Origin: Caulobacterales bacterium
GTDB taxonomy: Bacteria > Pseudomonadota > Alphaproteobacteria > Caulobacterales > Aquidulcibacteraceae
Length of the DNA stretch: 64,000 bases
NCBI GenBank assembly: GCA_017303355.1
Contig: JAFLCU010000003.1
Span: 186,001-250,000 of the forward strand
Direction: 5' to 3'
The position numbers were made by a program, and so were the translations under genes. The notes below the pieces were generated by a model that had not been told where the DNA came from, ran no database searches, and saw nothing but the letters and a program-made list of their open reading frames with translations. How positions within the stretch are numbered: position 1 is the first letter of the stretch; each line of letters opens with the position of its first letter. Positions 10,192 through 19,087 of the stretch are shown here, in pieces.

Positions 10192-10590
10192 TCAGCCCCC
10201 GAACGTCACGAGCGCCCACAGCCCGATCGGCGCGGCGATAGCGAACAGAATGGCGAACCACGCGGTCGTCTCCGCGTCCGATGGCTTCATGCCATGGCCG
10301 GTGTCGAACACGAGATGGCGAATGCCGTTGGCGAGATGGTACGCAAAGCACGCGACCAGCAGGTAAAGCCCGACTTGGCCGATCGGCCCGGCCAAGAAAG
10401 CCCCGAACGGTTCGTAAGCCTCCGGCCCCGCCGCGATCACCATCAGCCAGCCGCAGAGCAGCAGCATGCCGCCATAAAGGCCAACGCCGGTGACGCGATG
10501 GAGGATCGAACTCGCCATCGTGACGTGCCATCGCCAGATGCTGACGAATGGCGAAATTGGTCTGTCCCCGGGGCGGGTCGCGCCGGCCAT
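10192..10590 (-). CDS. sdhC: succinate dehydrogenase cytochrome b556 subunit
   Basis: 132 residues, first gene of the sdhCDA operon. The signature SILHRVTGVGLY (quinone-site Ser and Arg) is at about residue 28, and FAYHLANGIRHLVFDTGHG carries the haem-ligand His. Three membrane helices follow the family pattern. The frame is open 72 codons upstream, but homologues begin at the chosen ATG (MAGATRPGDRPISPFV), which makes a normal-length protein. It is divergent from the DUF885 gene across a 133-base intergenic region that should hold both promoters. Confidence 0.92.
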   Translation of the reverse strand: MAGATRPGDRPISPFVSIWRWHVTMASSILHRVTGVGLYGGMLLLCGWLMVIAAGPEAYEPFGAFLAGPIGQVGLYLLVACFAYHLANGIRHLVFDTGHGMKPSDAETTAWFAILFAIAAPIGLWALVTFGG

Positions 10591-10723
10591 GTGCGCCCTC
10601 TTGTGCTTGATATGGTGCGTGGAATCCGCGCGGCGGAGATTAGGCGGCGAAACCCCCAAGTCAATCAAGCGGCTTGCGCCAAATCGCCCCCCGGCTAGAC
10701 AAATCTCAGCGGGAGGGCTGCGG

Positions 10724-12487
10724 ATGCGGAATGTTCTGATTGCGGGCTTGGTGCTGGCGCTGACGGCGGGCTTGGCGGGGTCTTCGTTCGCGCAGGCGCG
10801 GGGCAATTCCCGGCTCGCGGCGGCGATGGCGGCCTATGAACGGATCGACCGCGCCAATGATCCGATTACGGCTGGGTCGGAGGGCGACCGCGCGGCGCTC
10901 CGCCGCCTGCCGGACGTCTCGCCCGAGGCGGACGCGGCGCTGCTCGCGGAATTGGCCGCGCTGCGCGCGCAAGTGGAACGGATCGACGCGCGCCGGCTGC
11001 GCGGCGAGGATGCGCTGAACCACGCGCTGCTGTTGCGCACCATCAATAACCGCATCGAAGGCATGGGCTTCGACACCGGCCGTATGCCGATCAGCAATGG
11101 CGACGGCTTCTTCAGCTTCGCCGACTACCTCGCCTACACGACGCCGATCCAATCGGCCGACGACGCGGAAGCCTGGATCGCGCGCCTGGAGGCGCTGCCG
11201 GGCTTCTATCGCCAAAACCTCGCCAATGCGCGGCGCGGCGTCGCCACCGGCTTCACGCAACCCCGCATCGTCGCCGACCGCGCGCTCGATACCGCGCGCG
11301 CGCAAGTGGAGACGATGGCCGACACGCTCGCCACGCCGCTCGCGCAAATGCCGGCGACAATCCCGGCGCCGGCGCAAGAGCGCTATCGCGCGCGCGTGCG
11401 CGAAATTGTTGAACAGCAAATCCTGCCCGTGCACCGCGAAACCATCGCGTTTTTGGAAAACGAATACATACCCGCCGCGCGCCCCGGCATCGGCCTCTCC
11501 AGCATGCCGGGCGGGCGCGAATATTATCAATATCTCGTGCGTGCCTACACGACGACGGAGATGAGTCCGGAGGAAATCCACCAGCTCGGCCTCTCCGAGG
11601 TCGCCCGCATTCGCGCGGCGATGGAGCGCGAAATCGCGGCCAGCGGTTTCCGTGGCGATTTCGCCGCGTTCCAGCGCTTCCTGCGCACCGACCCGCAATT
11701 CTACGCGACCTCGCCGGAAGATCTGATCGAGAAGGCCTCGGAAATCGCCAAGCGCGCCGATGGGCAATTGCCGCGCCTGTTCGGCACGCTGCCGCGCTTG
11801 CCATACGACATTCGCGTCATTCCGGCGGCGTCGGCCGAAGGTTCGACGACGGCCTATTACACCCAAGGCAGCCCACGCTTGGGCATGGCCGGCGCCTATT
11901 GGGTCAACACGACGCGGCTCGATCAGCGCCCGCTCTATGAATTGCCCGCGCTCACCGTGCATGAAGCCGTGCCCGGCCACCATTTGCAGATCGCGCTGGC
12001 GCAGGAGCAAGGCGAGCTTCCCTATTTCCGACGCAACACGTTCTACACCGCATTCGTCGAAGGCTGGGGCCTCTATTCGGAATCGCTTGGCGAAGAGATG
12101 GGCATGTATCGCACGCCGTATGAGCGCTTCGGGCGACTGTCGTACGAGATGTGGCGCGCCTGCCGCTTGGTCGCCGACACCGGCATTCACTGGATGGGCT
12201 GGGACATCGAGCAAGCGCGCCGCTGCTTTGCGGAAAATTCCGCGCTGGCGCCGCACAACATCCAGACCGAGCTCGAACGCTACATCGCCACGCCCGGCCA
12301 AGCGCTCGCCTACAAGATCGGCGAACTGCGCCTGCAATCGCTACGCCGCGAAGCCACCGCCGCACTCGGCGAACGCTTCGACGTCCGCCAATTCCACGAC
12401 ACCGTGCTCGGCGCCGGCGCCCTGCCGCTCGACGTGCTGGAGTCTCGCGTGCGCGATTGGGTGGCGACCCAGGCGGCGGCGAATTGA
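10724..12487 (+). CDS. exported DUF885 family (peptidase-like) protein
   Basis: 587 residues with a cleavable signal peptide (basic start, hydrophobic core, cleavage after SFAQA near residue 24). The C-terminal half carries the DUF885 zinc-site signature HEAVPGHHLQ at about residue 412 followed by FVEGWGLYSESL, a gluzincin-like arrangement of two His and a distant Glu. Members are annotated as putative metallopeptidases; substrates are mostly unknown. The start is set by a GGGAGGG site 6 bases before ATG 10724; the frame upstream of this is open but overlaps the sdhC promoter region. It appears to be a single-gene unit. Confidence 0.87.
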   Translation: MRNVLIAGLVLALTAGLAGSSFAQARGNSRLAAAMAAYERIDRANDPITAGSEGDRAALRRLPDVSPEADAALLAELAALRAQVERIDARRLRGEDALNHALLLRTINNRIEGMGFDTGRMPISNGDGFFSFADYLAYTTPIQSADDAEAWIARLEALPGFYRQNLANARRGVATGFTQPRIVADRALDTARAQVETMADTLATPLAQMPATIPAPAQERYRARVREIVEQQILPVHRETIAFLENEYIPAARPGIGLSSMPGGREYYQYLVRAYTTTEMSPEEIHQLGLSEVARIRAAMEREIAASGFRGDFAAFQRFLRTDPQFYATSPEDLIEKASEIAKRADGQLPRLFGTLPRLPYDIRVIPAASAEGSTTAYYTQGSPRLGMAGAYWVNTTRLDQRPLYELPALTVHEAVPGHHLQIALAQEQGELPYFRRNTFYTAFVEGWGLYSESLGEEMGMYRTPYERFGRLSYEMWRACRLVADTGIHWMGWDIEQARRCFAENSALAPHNIQTELERYIATPGQALAYKIGELRLQSLRREATAALGERFDVRQFHDTVLGAGALPLDVLESRVRDWVATQAAAN

Positions 12488-12521
12488 GGCGCTTCGTTCG
12501 CTCGATCGAGCCACGTTCTCC

Positions 12522-12554
12522 GTCATCCCGGACGCGCAAAGCGCGATCCGGGAC
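12522..12554. repeat. palindromic intergenic element
   Basis: An imperfect inverted repeat with arms built on CCCGGA-CGCGC and GCGCG-A-TCCGGG around an AAA loop, 35 bases after the DUF885 stop. Elements with the same GTCATCCCGGACGCGC core are dispersed through many alphaproteobacterial genomes. It has no T-run, so it may be an extragenic palindrome rather than a classical terminator. Only one copy was noticed in this window. Confidence 0.6.
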
Positions 12555-12733
12555 TTAGGGGCCTCACGCAGCGCGCTATTTGCCGGTTGGAGCGCCGCGC
12601 TCCCATTTTCAAGCGCCGTGTGTGGGATAGACCACGCGCTAATCCTACGGCGTCATTTTTAAAAACGCCGCAACGCCAAGCGCTTGCAAGAATTTTCACG
12701 CGAACAATCCGACCGCTTCACAACGCGCATATA

Positions 12734-13261
12734 ATGGCGGCCATGAAACATCACCGGCCCCACATCTCACAGCATCGCTTGGAAAGGTTCGCGACTTGGT
12801 CGCGGTTGATGCTCGTGTGGTTTGCTGGGATCTTCGCCGGCGTTTGCACCAAATCGCGCCGCCTGCGCCGCTACGGCGATCTCACGCTCGATCGTCTCGC
12901 GGCCCAAGTCGCCGCCATCATCTACCACCGCGCGGTCAACCTGCTCAGCCTCTACGCGCGTCCGCAAGAAACCGTGCGCGTATTCGGCACACGAGGCTTT
13001 CACCAGCGCACCGGTCCAAAGAGTCTCGTCCGCGCCGCGCACGGCTCATGGCTGCGCAAAGCCCTGCGCCATCGCGACCCCGTCGCGCGCATTTCCATCT
13101 TGCTGCATGCGCTGGCGCACATCGACCGTTACGTCGCGCGCATTCTCCCGCGTCTCAAGCGCCGTCTCACGCGCATCGCCGCGCGCGTCATCGCAGCGCC
13201 ACCCGCGCACGCATTGCGCTCGCTCGCGCGCGTCGAACCCCGCGCCGCTGATTCCTCCTAA
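12734..13261 (+). CDS. hypothetical basic protein
   Basis: 175 residues from MAAMKHHRPH (the frame is open to 12587, but that part overlaps repeat-like intergenic DNA). Residues about 20-38 are moderately hydrophobic (RLMLVWFAGIFAGVC), the rest is Arg/His/Ala-rich with predicted helices, and third codon positions are strongly G/C as in neighbouring genes. The segment DLTLDRLAAQVAAIIYHRAVNLLSLY looks amphipathic. I recognise no family. It is flanked on both sides by inverted-repeat elements, which suggests a recently rearranged stretch. Confidence 0.55.
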   Translation: MAAMKHHRPHISQHRLERFATWSRLMLVWFAGIFAGVCTKSRRLRRYGDLTLDRLAAQVAAIIYHRAVNLLSLYARPQETVRVFGTRGFHQRTGPKSLVRAAHGSWLRKALRHRDPVARISILLHALAHIDRYVARILPRLKRRLTRIAARVIAAPPAHALRSLARVEPRAADSS

Positions 13262-13268
13262 TCGGACC

Positions 13269-13285
13269 GCCGGCTTCCAGCCGGC
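13269..13285. repeat. GCCGGC hairpin and flanking GC-rich inverted repeat
   Basis: Perfect 6-bp arms GCCGGC around TTCCA directly after the hypothetical gene, followed within 90 bases by a second pair GGAGCGCG / CGCGCTCC. The spacing of two hairpins resembles REP/BIME-type extragenic palindromes. It may also terminate the preceding gene. No RAYT transposase is present in the window. Confidence 0.45.
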
Positions 13286-13414
13286 ATGGCGCAAGTCTTC
13301 AAAGAATGGAGCGCGTCACTCCGCGACGCATGCGCGGCGGAGCCGCGCGCTCCCTCCTTCTAAAGCCCGCTCATCTTCTTGGACGGTCACTCACGAACGC
13401 CAGCGTTACACGCC

Positions 13415-14356
13415 TCAAGCCGTGTGATCGGCCGCGCTATCGCCCTCGATCGCCTGCGCGCGCAGCCAATTGAGAAACGCGCTCTGCGCCGGTTCGAACC
13501 GGCGCCCGCGCGGCCACACCAGCCAATAGGCGAAGTTCACCGGCGCTTCCATTTCCAGGAGCGGCGCGACCAGGCGCCCTTCGGCGATATCGCCCAGCGC
13601 CAATTGCCGTTTGGCCAGCGCCAAGCCCTTGCCGGCGACGGCCGCTTCAATGGCGAGGCTTGATTGGTTGAAGCGCAGGCCGCGCTCGGCGTCGGCGCGG
13701 CGCAAACCGCGCGCGGCGAACCACATGCCCCAGGTCGGGCATGACGGATCGCGCTCAGGCGCATCGTCATGGATGAGCGGCAGGGCAATCAAATCAGCCG
13801 CATTCTTCGTGCTGGTCTGCCCTTCGAGCAGACGCGGACTGCAAACGACGACAACCGATTCCGTCATCAGCCGCTCGCAATGCAGCCCTTCATAGCCGCC
13901 CGGCCCGTAGCGGATGGCCAGATCCATGTCGCTGCCGGAGAAATCGGTGAGCGCCATGTCGGCCGACATCCGCACTTCGACGTCCGGATGAAGCTCCTGA
14001 AACTGGCTCAATCTGGGAATGAGCCATTTCGAGGCGAAGGATGGCGCGGTCGAGATCGAGATGCGCCGCCCGCGCAACGCCGAACGCATGGCGCGGCCGG
14101 CTTGCAGCATCTCCGCGATCGCCGCACTCGCATGCGCGAACGCGGCCTTGCCGGATTCGGTCAGCTCAACGCCGCGCCCGAGCCGGCGAAACAGCGGCTG
14201 ACCGGCGAATTCCTCGATCGTGCGGATGTGCTGGCTAACGGCGCCGGCGCTGATGCCAAGCTCCTCCGCCGCCCGGGCAAAACTGCCCGAACGCGCGGCC
14301 GCTTCGAAAACCCGAAGGCTCACGAAGGGCGGCATGGGATCTTGGGTTTCGTCCAA
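13415..14356 (-). CDS. LysR-family transcriptional regulator (GcvA-like)
   Basis: 313 residues. The N-terminal winged HTH is clear: FVSLRVFEAAARSGSFARAAEELGISAGAVSQHI (residues about 11-45), with the GcvA-type signature of Gly-Ala in place of the more usual Pro-Ser in recognition helix flanks. The C-terminal periplasmic-binding-like effector domain starts near residue 95 (RRISISTAPSFASKWLIPRL) and includes the DLAIRYG motif. The first codon is a TTG with a GGAG site nearby; an ATG seven codons later (14335) is equally plausible. The next gene upstream is on the same strand but 119 bases away, so the regulated target is not evident. Confidence 0.87.
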   Translation of the reverse strand: MDETQDPMPPFVSLRVFEAAARSGSFARAAEELGISAGAVSQHIRTIEEFAGQPLFRRLGRGVELTESGKAAFAHASAAIAEMLQAGRAMRSALRGRRISISTAPSFASKWLIPRLSQFQELHPDVEVRMSADMALTDFSGSDMDLAIRYGPGGYEGLHCERLMTESVVVVCSPRLLEGQTSTKNAADLIALPLIHDDAPERDPSCPTWGMWFAARGLRRADAERGLRFNQSSLAIEAAVAGKGLALAKRQLALGDIAEGRLVAPLLEMEAPVNFAYWLVWPRGRRFEPAQSAFLNWLRAQAIEGDSAADHTA

Positions 14357-14475
14357 CAGCTCCGCTCCGTCCGCCCGGACATAAGCGCGCCCGTTGGCGC
14401 GCGCCAGCCCATGGACGCAGAGCGCCCCTTCCGCCGCTGCAGGTCAAGTCACGGAAATGGTGAAGACTTCGCGCC

Positions 14476-15306
14476 TCAGGCGGTTTGCTGGGTGGAGGCG
14501 ATGACGATCGTGCGGTCGAGCCCGGCATCGCGATGATGCAGCGCCGCCCGATACTCAGGCGCGTGCTCCATGGAGAGGATCGCCGCCGGGTTCGGGTAAC
14601 GCATCGCCGCAATATCGTGCCACGCGCCGACGCTCGGCCCCGCCATCGCTTCGCGCAGCACCTCTTCCACCGCCCCGTAAAAGAGCAGCGTCCCGCCTGT
14701 GCGATAGACGGTGCGCATCGCCACCATGCCGTAACGCCGATAGGCGGCAGCGCCCGTCCCCGGATCGGCGCGCCGCTCTTTATATCTCGCCGCGCCGTAA
14801 TAGCCGAGGAAGTTGACCATGCATGGCGAATAGTCCGCCGGCTTCGCCAGCAATTGCGCGATCGCCGACGCACTCGGCATCACGTCCGAACGAAAGCCGA
14901 GTGCTTGCACGTCGTGCGTGATCTCGCCCTTCGGCTTGCTCAGCACGCCGAGCGCCGTCAGCACCCGCAACATGCCCAGCGCGAAGCGCGGCGGCGTGAA
15001 CACTTTGAGCCGCGCGACGTACGCATCATCCGCTTCGCCGAGATCGATCGGCGTCGCACCCGGCGCACCGCCGGAGAGAATGTAGAAGCGCGTCCAATAC
15101 GCTTCCGCCGTACCGATCAGCGCGAAATCCGCGTGCGAGGTCCAATTGAGGCGCACGCCGTCGGCCAGACGCGGCGCACGCGCGCCCTTCCAGGCCACGA
15201 ACCAAACCGGCGCGCCACGGCTATTGGCGAACACCGGCTCGCGCGCGCCGATCACCCACACCAGCGCGAGCGCCGCCGCAATGCCGACGAGAACAAATGC
15301 AAGCAT
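14476..15306 (-). CDS. membrane-anchored DUF1330-like protein
   Basis: 276 residues with one N-terminal membrane helix (MLAFVLVGIAAALALVWVIG) and a largely extracytoplasmic body. The region from about residue 155 (PADYSPCMVNFLGYYG ... RRYGMVAMRTVYRTGGTLLFYG ... WHDIAAMRYPNPAAILSMEHAPEYRAALHHRDAGL) matches the dimeric alpha/beta-barrel pattern of DUF1330/EthD-like proteins. Its role is unknown. The ATG overlaps the sulfatase stop by one base (TGATG), so it is coupled to the sulfatase and is the last gene of the MBL-sulfatase operon. The upstream frame extension to 15399 lies inside the sulfatase and was discarded. Confidence 0.75.
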   Translation of the reverse strand: MLAFVLVGIAAALALVWVIGAREPVFANSRGAPVWFVAWKGARAPRLADGVRLNWTSHADFALIGTAEAYWTRFYILSGGAPGATPIDLGEADDAYVARLKVFTPPRFALGMLRVLTALGVLSKPKGEITHDVQALGFRSDVMPSASAIAQLLAKPADYSPCMVNFLGYYGAARYKERRADPGTGAAAYRRYGMVAMRTVYRTGGTLLFYGAVEEVLREAMAGPSVGAWHDIAAMRYPNPAAILSMEHAPEYRAALHHRDAGLDRTIVIASTQQTA

Positions 15307-16964
15307 CAGTTCGACCAATAAATGTAGTCCTGATCCTCGCGCCACGGCGCATCGAGCGGCACATCGATGCGCACCGGCCCTTCGATCAGCGCCGGCCATA
15401 GCGGCGCCGGCAGGTTCGCGTTCTGCCGCTCGATCATCGCGCGCATCGCGGCGACCCGCTCGGGCTCTTGCACGGAGAGATCATGCTGCTCCGTCGGGTC
15501 GTCGCGCAGATTGTGCAGCCAGACGCGATCAGGCGTCTCCGACACTTGCAGCTTCCAATCGCCGTCACGCACGACGCGATACGGCCCCGAGCGCCAGAAC
15601 AATATCTGATGCGGCGCGCCCTGCGCTTCGCCGCGTAGGAACGGCAGCAGGTTGACGCCGTCGCTTTGCGGCTGAGCAGGCGCGCCAGCAGCGGCGGCCG
15701 CGGTGGCGAAAATGTCCATGTGCGTCGCCGGCCCCGGGATGCGCGCGCCGGCGGGCAAATGGTTCGGCCAGCGCACAAAGAAAGGACTGCGAATGCCGCC
15801 TTCGAAGAACGTAGATTTCCACCCTCGGAACGGCGCGTTCAAATTGGGCTGGCCAACATACCAGGCGCCGCCATTGTCGCTGACGAACACCACCATCGTG
15901 TTGTCGTCGATGCCCTGGTCACGCAGCGCCTGCATCACGCGGCCGACGCCGCGATCGAGCGCCAGCAGCATCGCGCCATACACACGCTCTGTGTGATCCG
16001 GGATAGCGCTTAGCGCATCATAGTCCGCGCGCGACGCCTGCAACGGCGTGTGCGGCGCGTTGAACGAGAGATAGAGAAAGAACGGCCGGTTGCGGTTCGC
16101 CTCGATGGCGGCGACGGCTTCGTCCGCGAAATAGTCGGTGATGTAGCCGCGCGGCCGGAAACGCGCCCGCTCCTCGCTGCCGCCGCGCGTCCAGTCGACC
16201 GCATACGGCAGATTGGCCCAGAGGAAGCGATCGATCGGATCGAAATCGACGCGCGCATTGACCACATCGGGATCGTCCGGCCGCAGATACATGCCCGCGC
16301 CCTGCAAGATGGCGAGGCTTTCGTCGAAGCCCTGCGCCTCGGGCCGCATCGACGGCACCTCGCCCAGATGCCACTTGCCGATCAGCATGGTGTGATAGCC
16401 CTGCTGCTGCAGCACTTCAGCGATCGTGACCTCGCTCGGCGGCAGGCCAAGCGTCTCGCGCGGCGGCACGGCGCTGACGCGCTCCTCGTGGAAGATCGGC
16501 TGGCGCAGCGCGCCCGGCGTCGAGTGCGAGATGTAGCGCGCGAATTCCGGCGGCGCGGAGGTGAACTCGAAGCCAAAGCGCGTGGGATAGCGCCCAGTCA
16601 TGATCGCCGCGCGCGAGGGCGAGCAGGTCGCGTTGCTGGCGTAGCCTTGCTCGATGTTCACGCCCTGCTGCGCGATCGCATCGATATTGGGCGTACGCAC
16701 CAAGCCGTCGGCGAAGCCGCCGCCATTCAGCGAGATATCGTTGAAGCCCAAATCGTCAGCGACGATGACGATAATGTTCGGCGGCCGCTCGCCCGTGGGC
16801 GGCTGCGCCGGTCCTTGCGACCACGCCACGTCTTGGTTTGGCCCAATTGGGTTGCGAATATTGCCGACGATCCCCGGCAGATAATACCAATAATTCTGGA
16901 ACAGCAGAAAGCCGCCGAGCGCCAACGCCGCCAGCACGCCGCCAATGATGAGAAGCCGCTTCAT
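15306..16964 (-). CDS. membrane-anchored Cys-type sulfatase
   Basis: 552 residues. One N-terminal helix (LLIIGGVLAALALGGFLLF) anchors an alkaline-phosphatase-superfamily domain that should lie in the periplasm. Metal-binding Asps are in IIVIVADDLGFNDIS, and the sulfatase signature is CSPSRAAIMTGRYPTRFG near residue 110, with the Cys that must be oxidised to formylglycine. Other family motifs are KWHLG and VFVSDNGG. It hydrolyses sulfate esters; the substrate is not predictable. It follows the MBL-fold gene by 9 bases and overlaps the DUF1330-like gene. An exported formylglycine-generating-enzyme-like protein is encoded 2.7 kb away. Confidence 0.92.
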   Translation of the reverse strand: MKRLLIIGGVLAALALGGFLLFQNYWYYLPGIVGNIRNPIGPNQDVAWSQGPAQPPTGERPPNIIVIVADDLGFNDISLNGGGFADGLVRTPNIDAIAQQGVNIEQGYASNATCSPSRAAIMTGRYPTRFGFEFTSAPPEFARYISHSTPGALRQPIFHEERVSAVPPRETLGLPPSEVTIAEVLQQQGYHTMLIGKWHLGEVPSMRPEAQGFDESLAILQGAGMYLRPDDPDVVNARVDFDPIDRFLWANLPYAVDWTRGGSEERARFRPRGYITDYFADEAVAAIEANRNRPFFLYLSFNAPHTPLQASRADYDALSAIPDHTERVYGAMLLALDRGVGRVMQALRDQGIDDNTMVVFVSDNGGAWYVGQPNLNAPFRGWKSTFFEGGIRSPFFVRWPNHLPAGARIPGPATHMDIFATAAAAAGAPAQPQSDGVNLLPFLRGEAQGAPHQILFWRSGPYRVVRDGDWKLQVSETPDRVWLHNLRDDPTEQHDLSVQEPERVAAMRAMIERQNANLPAPLWPALIEGPVRIDVPLDAPWREDQDYIYWSN

Positions 16965-16973
16965 CGCGCTCTC

Positions 16974-18059
16974 CTAGAACCGCAATTGATGTGAATGTTC
17001 GATGCCGCCGCTTGCCGGCAGCGAGACGACGTCGCCATCGCGCGCCGCCCACACCGGGCCGCTGAACGTGGTGCGCGCGGCGCGGACGAAACGTTGGTCG
17101 AGGCCTGGCAGCGGCGTAGGCGGCAGCAGATGCGTCAACGCCAGCGCGCCAACGCCCGCTTCCTGCGCGACGCGGCCCGCATCTTCGGTGCTGGTGTGGT
17201 AGGTCAGAATGTCGTTGAAGATCTGGCCGACATTCTCACGGCCGCCGGCATTGGCGGCGTTCTGCATGATCTGATTGAGGTGCGTGTCGATCGCTTCATG
17301 GACAAGCAGGTCGGCGCCCCGCGCCGCAGCGATGACACGGTCGTCACGCGAAGTATCGCCGCTGATCACGATGCTGCGCCCCGCATATTCGATGCGATAG
17401 CCGACAGCGCCATCAACCGGCGCGTGGTTTACTTGAAACGCAATGATGCGCACGCCATCTGCGTCATGCACAACAACGCTATCCGCGCCATCAGCAATTA
17501 CAAACTCGCGCGCCGCCAAGCCGAATCCGCTCGGCGGCATAATTTGTTCGCCGTGATGGGCCACGCGATACGTGCTATCGATCGCGTAACCTTCGTTTAG
17601 GCCAGCCGCCACGCGCGCGGTCCCCGTCGGCCCCACGACTTGCAACGGCGCTTGCGCAGACACATTGCCCCAATGCTGCAACGCCATCGGCGCCAAGCCA
17701 TCGATGTGGTCGGAATGGAGATGCGTGAGAAACACCGTATCGATACGGCCGGGTGAAACGCCTATCAGCGAGAGCGTTTCGGCAGCGCCCTCGCCCGCAT
17801 CGAACACAAACACGCGCTCGCCGGCGATCACTGCAGTGCATGGCCCCGCGCGCCGCCGATCCGGCATCGGCGAACCTGTGCCGCAGAACACAGCGTGGAG
17901 CCCATCGGGCAAACGCGCGGTCAACACGTTGCCGACGCCTTGCGGCGCCATGCGTTGAAAGAGTGCGGTCGCGACGTCCGCGCGAAACACAAAGAGCGCG
18001 CCCAGTGCGGCGCCAAGCAGCGCCGCCACCGCCAGCAGCACCAAGCCACCGCGCTTCAT
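16974..18059 (-). CDS. exported metallo-beta-lactamase-fold hydrolase (RNase Z/arylsulfatase-like)
   Basis: 361 residues with an N-terminal membrane/signal segment (GGLVLLAVAALLGAALGALFVF) and an MBL domain. The zinc motif H-x-H-x-D-H is TVFLTHLHSDHIDGL, further ligands are probably the His of FQVNHAPVDG and the Asp of VISGDTSRDD, with the final His in LALTHLLPP. The segment CGTGSPMPDRRRAGPC at the domain start is typical of the RNase Z/alkylsulfatase-like MBL branch. An exported location makes a tRNase role unlikely, so a phosphodiesterase- or sulfatase-like hydrolase is more plausible. The start at 18059 has a strong GGGGAGGAA site; 28 upstream codons were discarded. It is the first gene of the operon with the sulfatase. 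Confidence 0.85.
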   Translation of the reverse strand: MKRGGLVLLAVAALLGAALGALFVFRADVATALFQRMAPQGVGNVLTARLPDGLHAVFCGTGSPMPDRRRAGPCTAVIAGERVFVFDAGEGAAETLSLIGVSPGRIDTVFLTHLHSDHIDGLAPMALQHWGNVSAQAPLQVVGPTGTARVAAGLNEGYAIDSTYRVAHHGEQIMPPSGFGLAAREFVIADGADSVVVHDADGVRIIAFQVNHAPVDGAVGYRIEYAGRSIVISGDTSRDDRVIAAARGADLLVHEAIDTHLNQIMQNAANAGGRENVGQIFNDILTYHTSTEDAGRVAQEAGVGALALTHLLPPTPLPGLDQRFVRAARTTFSGPVWAARDGDVVSLPASGGIEHSHQLRF

Positions 18060-18107
18060 CGCTTCCTCCCCGGCGCCAATTGCCGCTTGCGACGGCGCTA
18101 TTATTTC

Positions 18108-18122
18108 GGCACTCTTAGTGCC
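18108..18122. promoter_or_regulatory. candidate operator between divergent MBL and dehalogenase genes
   Basis: A perfect inverted repeat GGCACT-CTT-AGTGCC sits in the 115-base divergent intergenic region, about 50 bases from each start codon, with an A/T-rich stretch on either side (TATTATTT and ACTATATC). Position and symmetry suit a TetR dimer, and a TetR gene lies at the end of the dehalogenase unit. Assignment to that regulator is inference. Confidence 0.5.
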
Positions 18123-18174
18123 ACTATATCGAGGCCGGCTCACCGGTCAATAAAAAAGCCGAGGGAGGCCGCCC

Positions 18175-19080
18175 ATGCAGGTGCTGCGCACGCCAGACGA
18201 ACGTTTCGCCAATCTGCCGGATTTTCCGTACACGCCGCACTACACCGACATTCGCGATGCTTCTGGCGCAACGCTGCGCATCGCCACGATCGACGAAGGC
18301 CCCCGCAACGCAGCGCCTGTGTTGCTGCTGCACGGCGAGCCGACCTGGTCTTTTCTCTATCGCAAGATCATCGCGCGCCTCGTCGCCAACGGCCATCGCG
18401 CCGTGGCGCCCGATCTCGTCGGCTTTGGCCGCTCCGATAAACCGAGCGAGCGCGCGGATTACACCTACGAACGCCATGTGAAATGGATGAGCGATTGGCT
18501 GGTCGCCAACGATCTGCGCGACATCACGTTGTTCTGCCAGGATTGGGGCGGCTTGATCGGCTTGCGCTTGGTCGCGGCGTTTCCCGAGCGCTTCGCGCGC
18601 GTCGTCACCGCCAACACTTTCCTGCCGACCGGCGCGGGCGCCACGCCTGCGTTCGAAGCCTGGCTGAATTTCAGCCAAAGCGTACCCGTTTTTCCGACAG
18701 GCATGATCATCAATGGCGGCTCGGTGCGCGACTTGAGCCAAGCCGAGATGGATGCGTACGAAGCGCCCTATCCGGACGAAAGCTACAAAGCCGGCGCACG
18801 GCAATTCCCCGCGCTCGTGCCGGTGAAGCCCGACATGCCGTCCGTCGTGGAAAACATCGAAGCTTGGAAAGTGCTCGAGGCGTTCAAGAAGCCATTCCTT
18901 ACCGCTTTCAGCGATCAGGACCCGATCACGCGCGGCGGCGACGCACGCCTGCAATCGCGCATCCCTGGCTGCACCGGCCAACAGCACACCACCATTCAGA
19001 ACGGCGGGCACTTTCTGCAGGAAGATCAGCCGGACGCCGTGGCCGATGTGATTGACGCCTTCATCAAGCGCACGCGATAA
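18175..19080 (+). CDS. haloalkane dehalogenase (alpha/beta hydrolase, HLD type)
   Basis: 301 residues. The oxyanion loop is [12 protein letters not shown], the nucleophile Asp is in [12 protein letters not shown] with the halide-stabilising Trp immediately after it, and the catalytic His is in NGGHFLQED. The acid is probably the Asp of AFSDQDPI (subfamily I placement, as in DhlA), and a cap domain lies between. The family hydrolyses carbon-halogen bonds to alcohols and is cytosolic. The start has a GAGGGAGG site 7-8 bases upstream. A TetR gene begins 8 bases after the stop, so the pair is probably one autoregulated unit. Confidence 0.9.
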   Translation: MQVLRTPDERFANLPDFPYTPHYTDIRDASGATLRIATIDEGPRNAAPVLLLHGEPTWSFLYRKIIARLVANGHRAVAPDLVGFGRSDKPSERADYTYERHVKWMSDWLVANDLRDITLFCQDWGGLIGLRLVAAFPERFARVVTANTFLPTGAGATPAFEAWLNFSQSVPVFPTGMIINGGSVRDLSQAEMDAYEAPYPDESYKAGARQFPALVPVKPDMPSVVENIEAWKVLEAFKKPFLTAFSDQDPITRGGDARLQSRIPGCTGQQHTTIQNGGHFLQEDQPDAVADVIDAFIKRTR

Positions 19081-19087
19081 AATACGC

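Noticed and set aside
10706-12337. 543-residue minus-strand open frame
   Set aside because: Shadow of the DUF885 gene, which has a signal peptide and the HEAVPGHH site.
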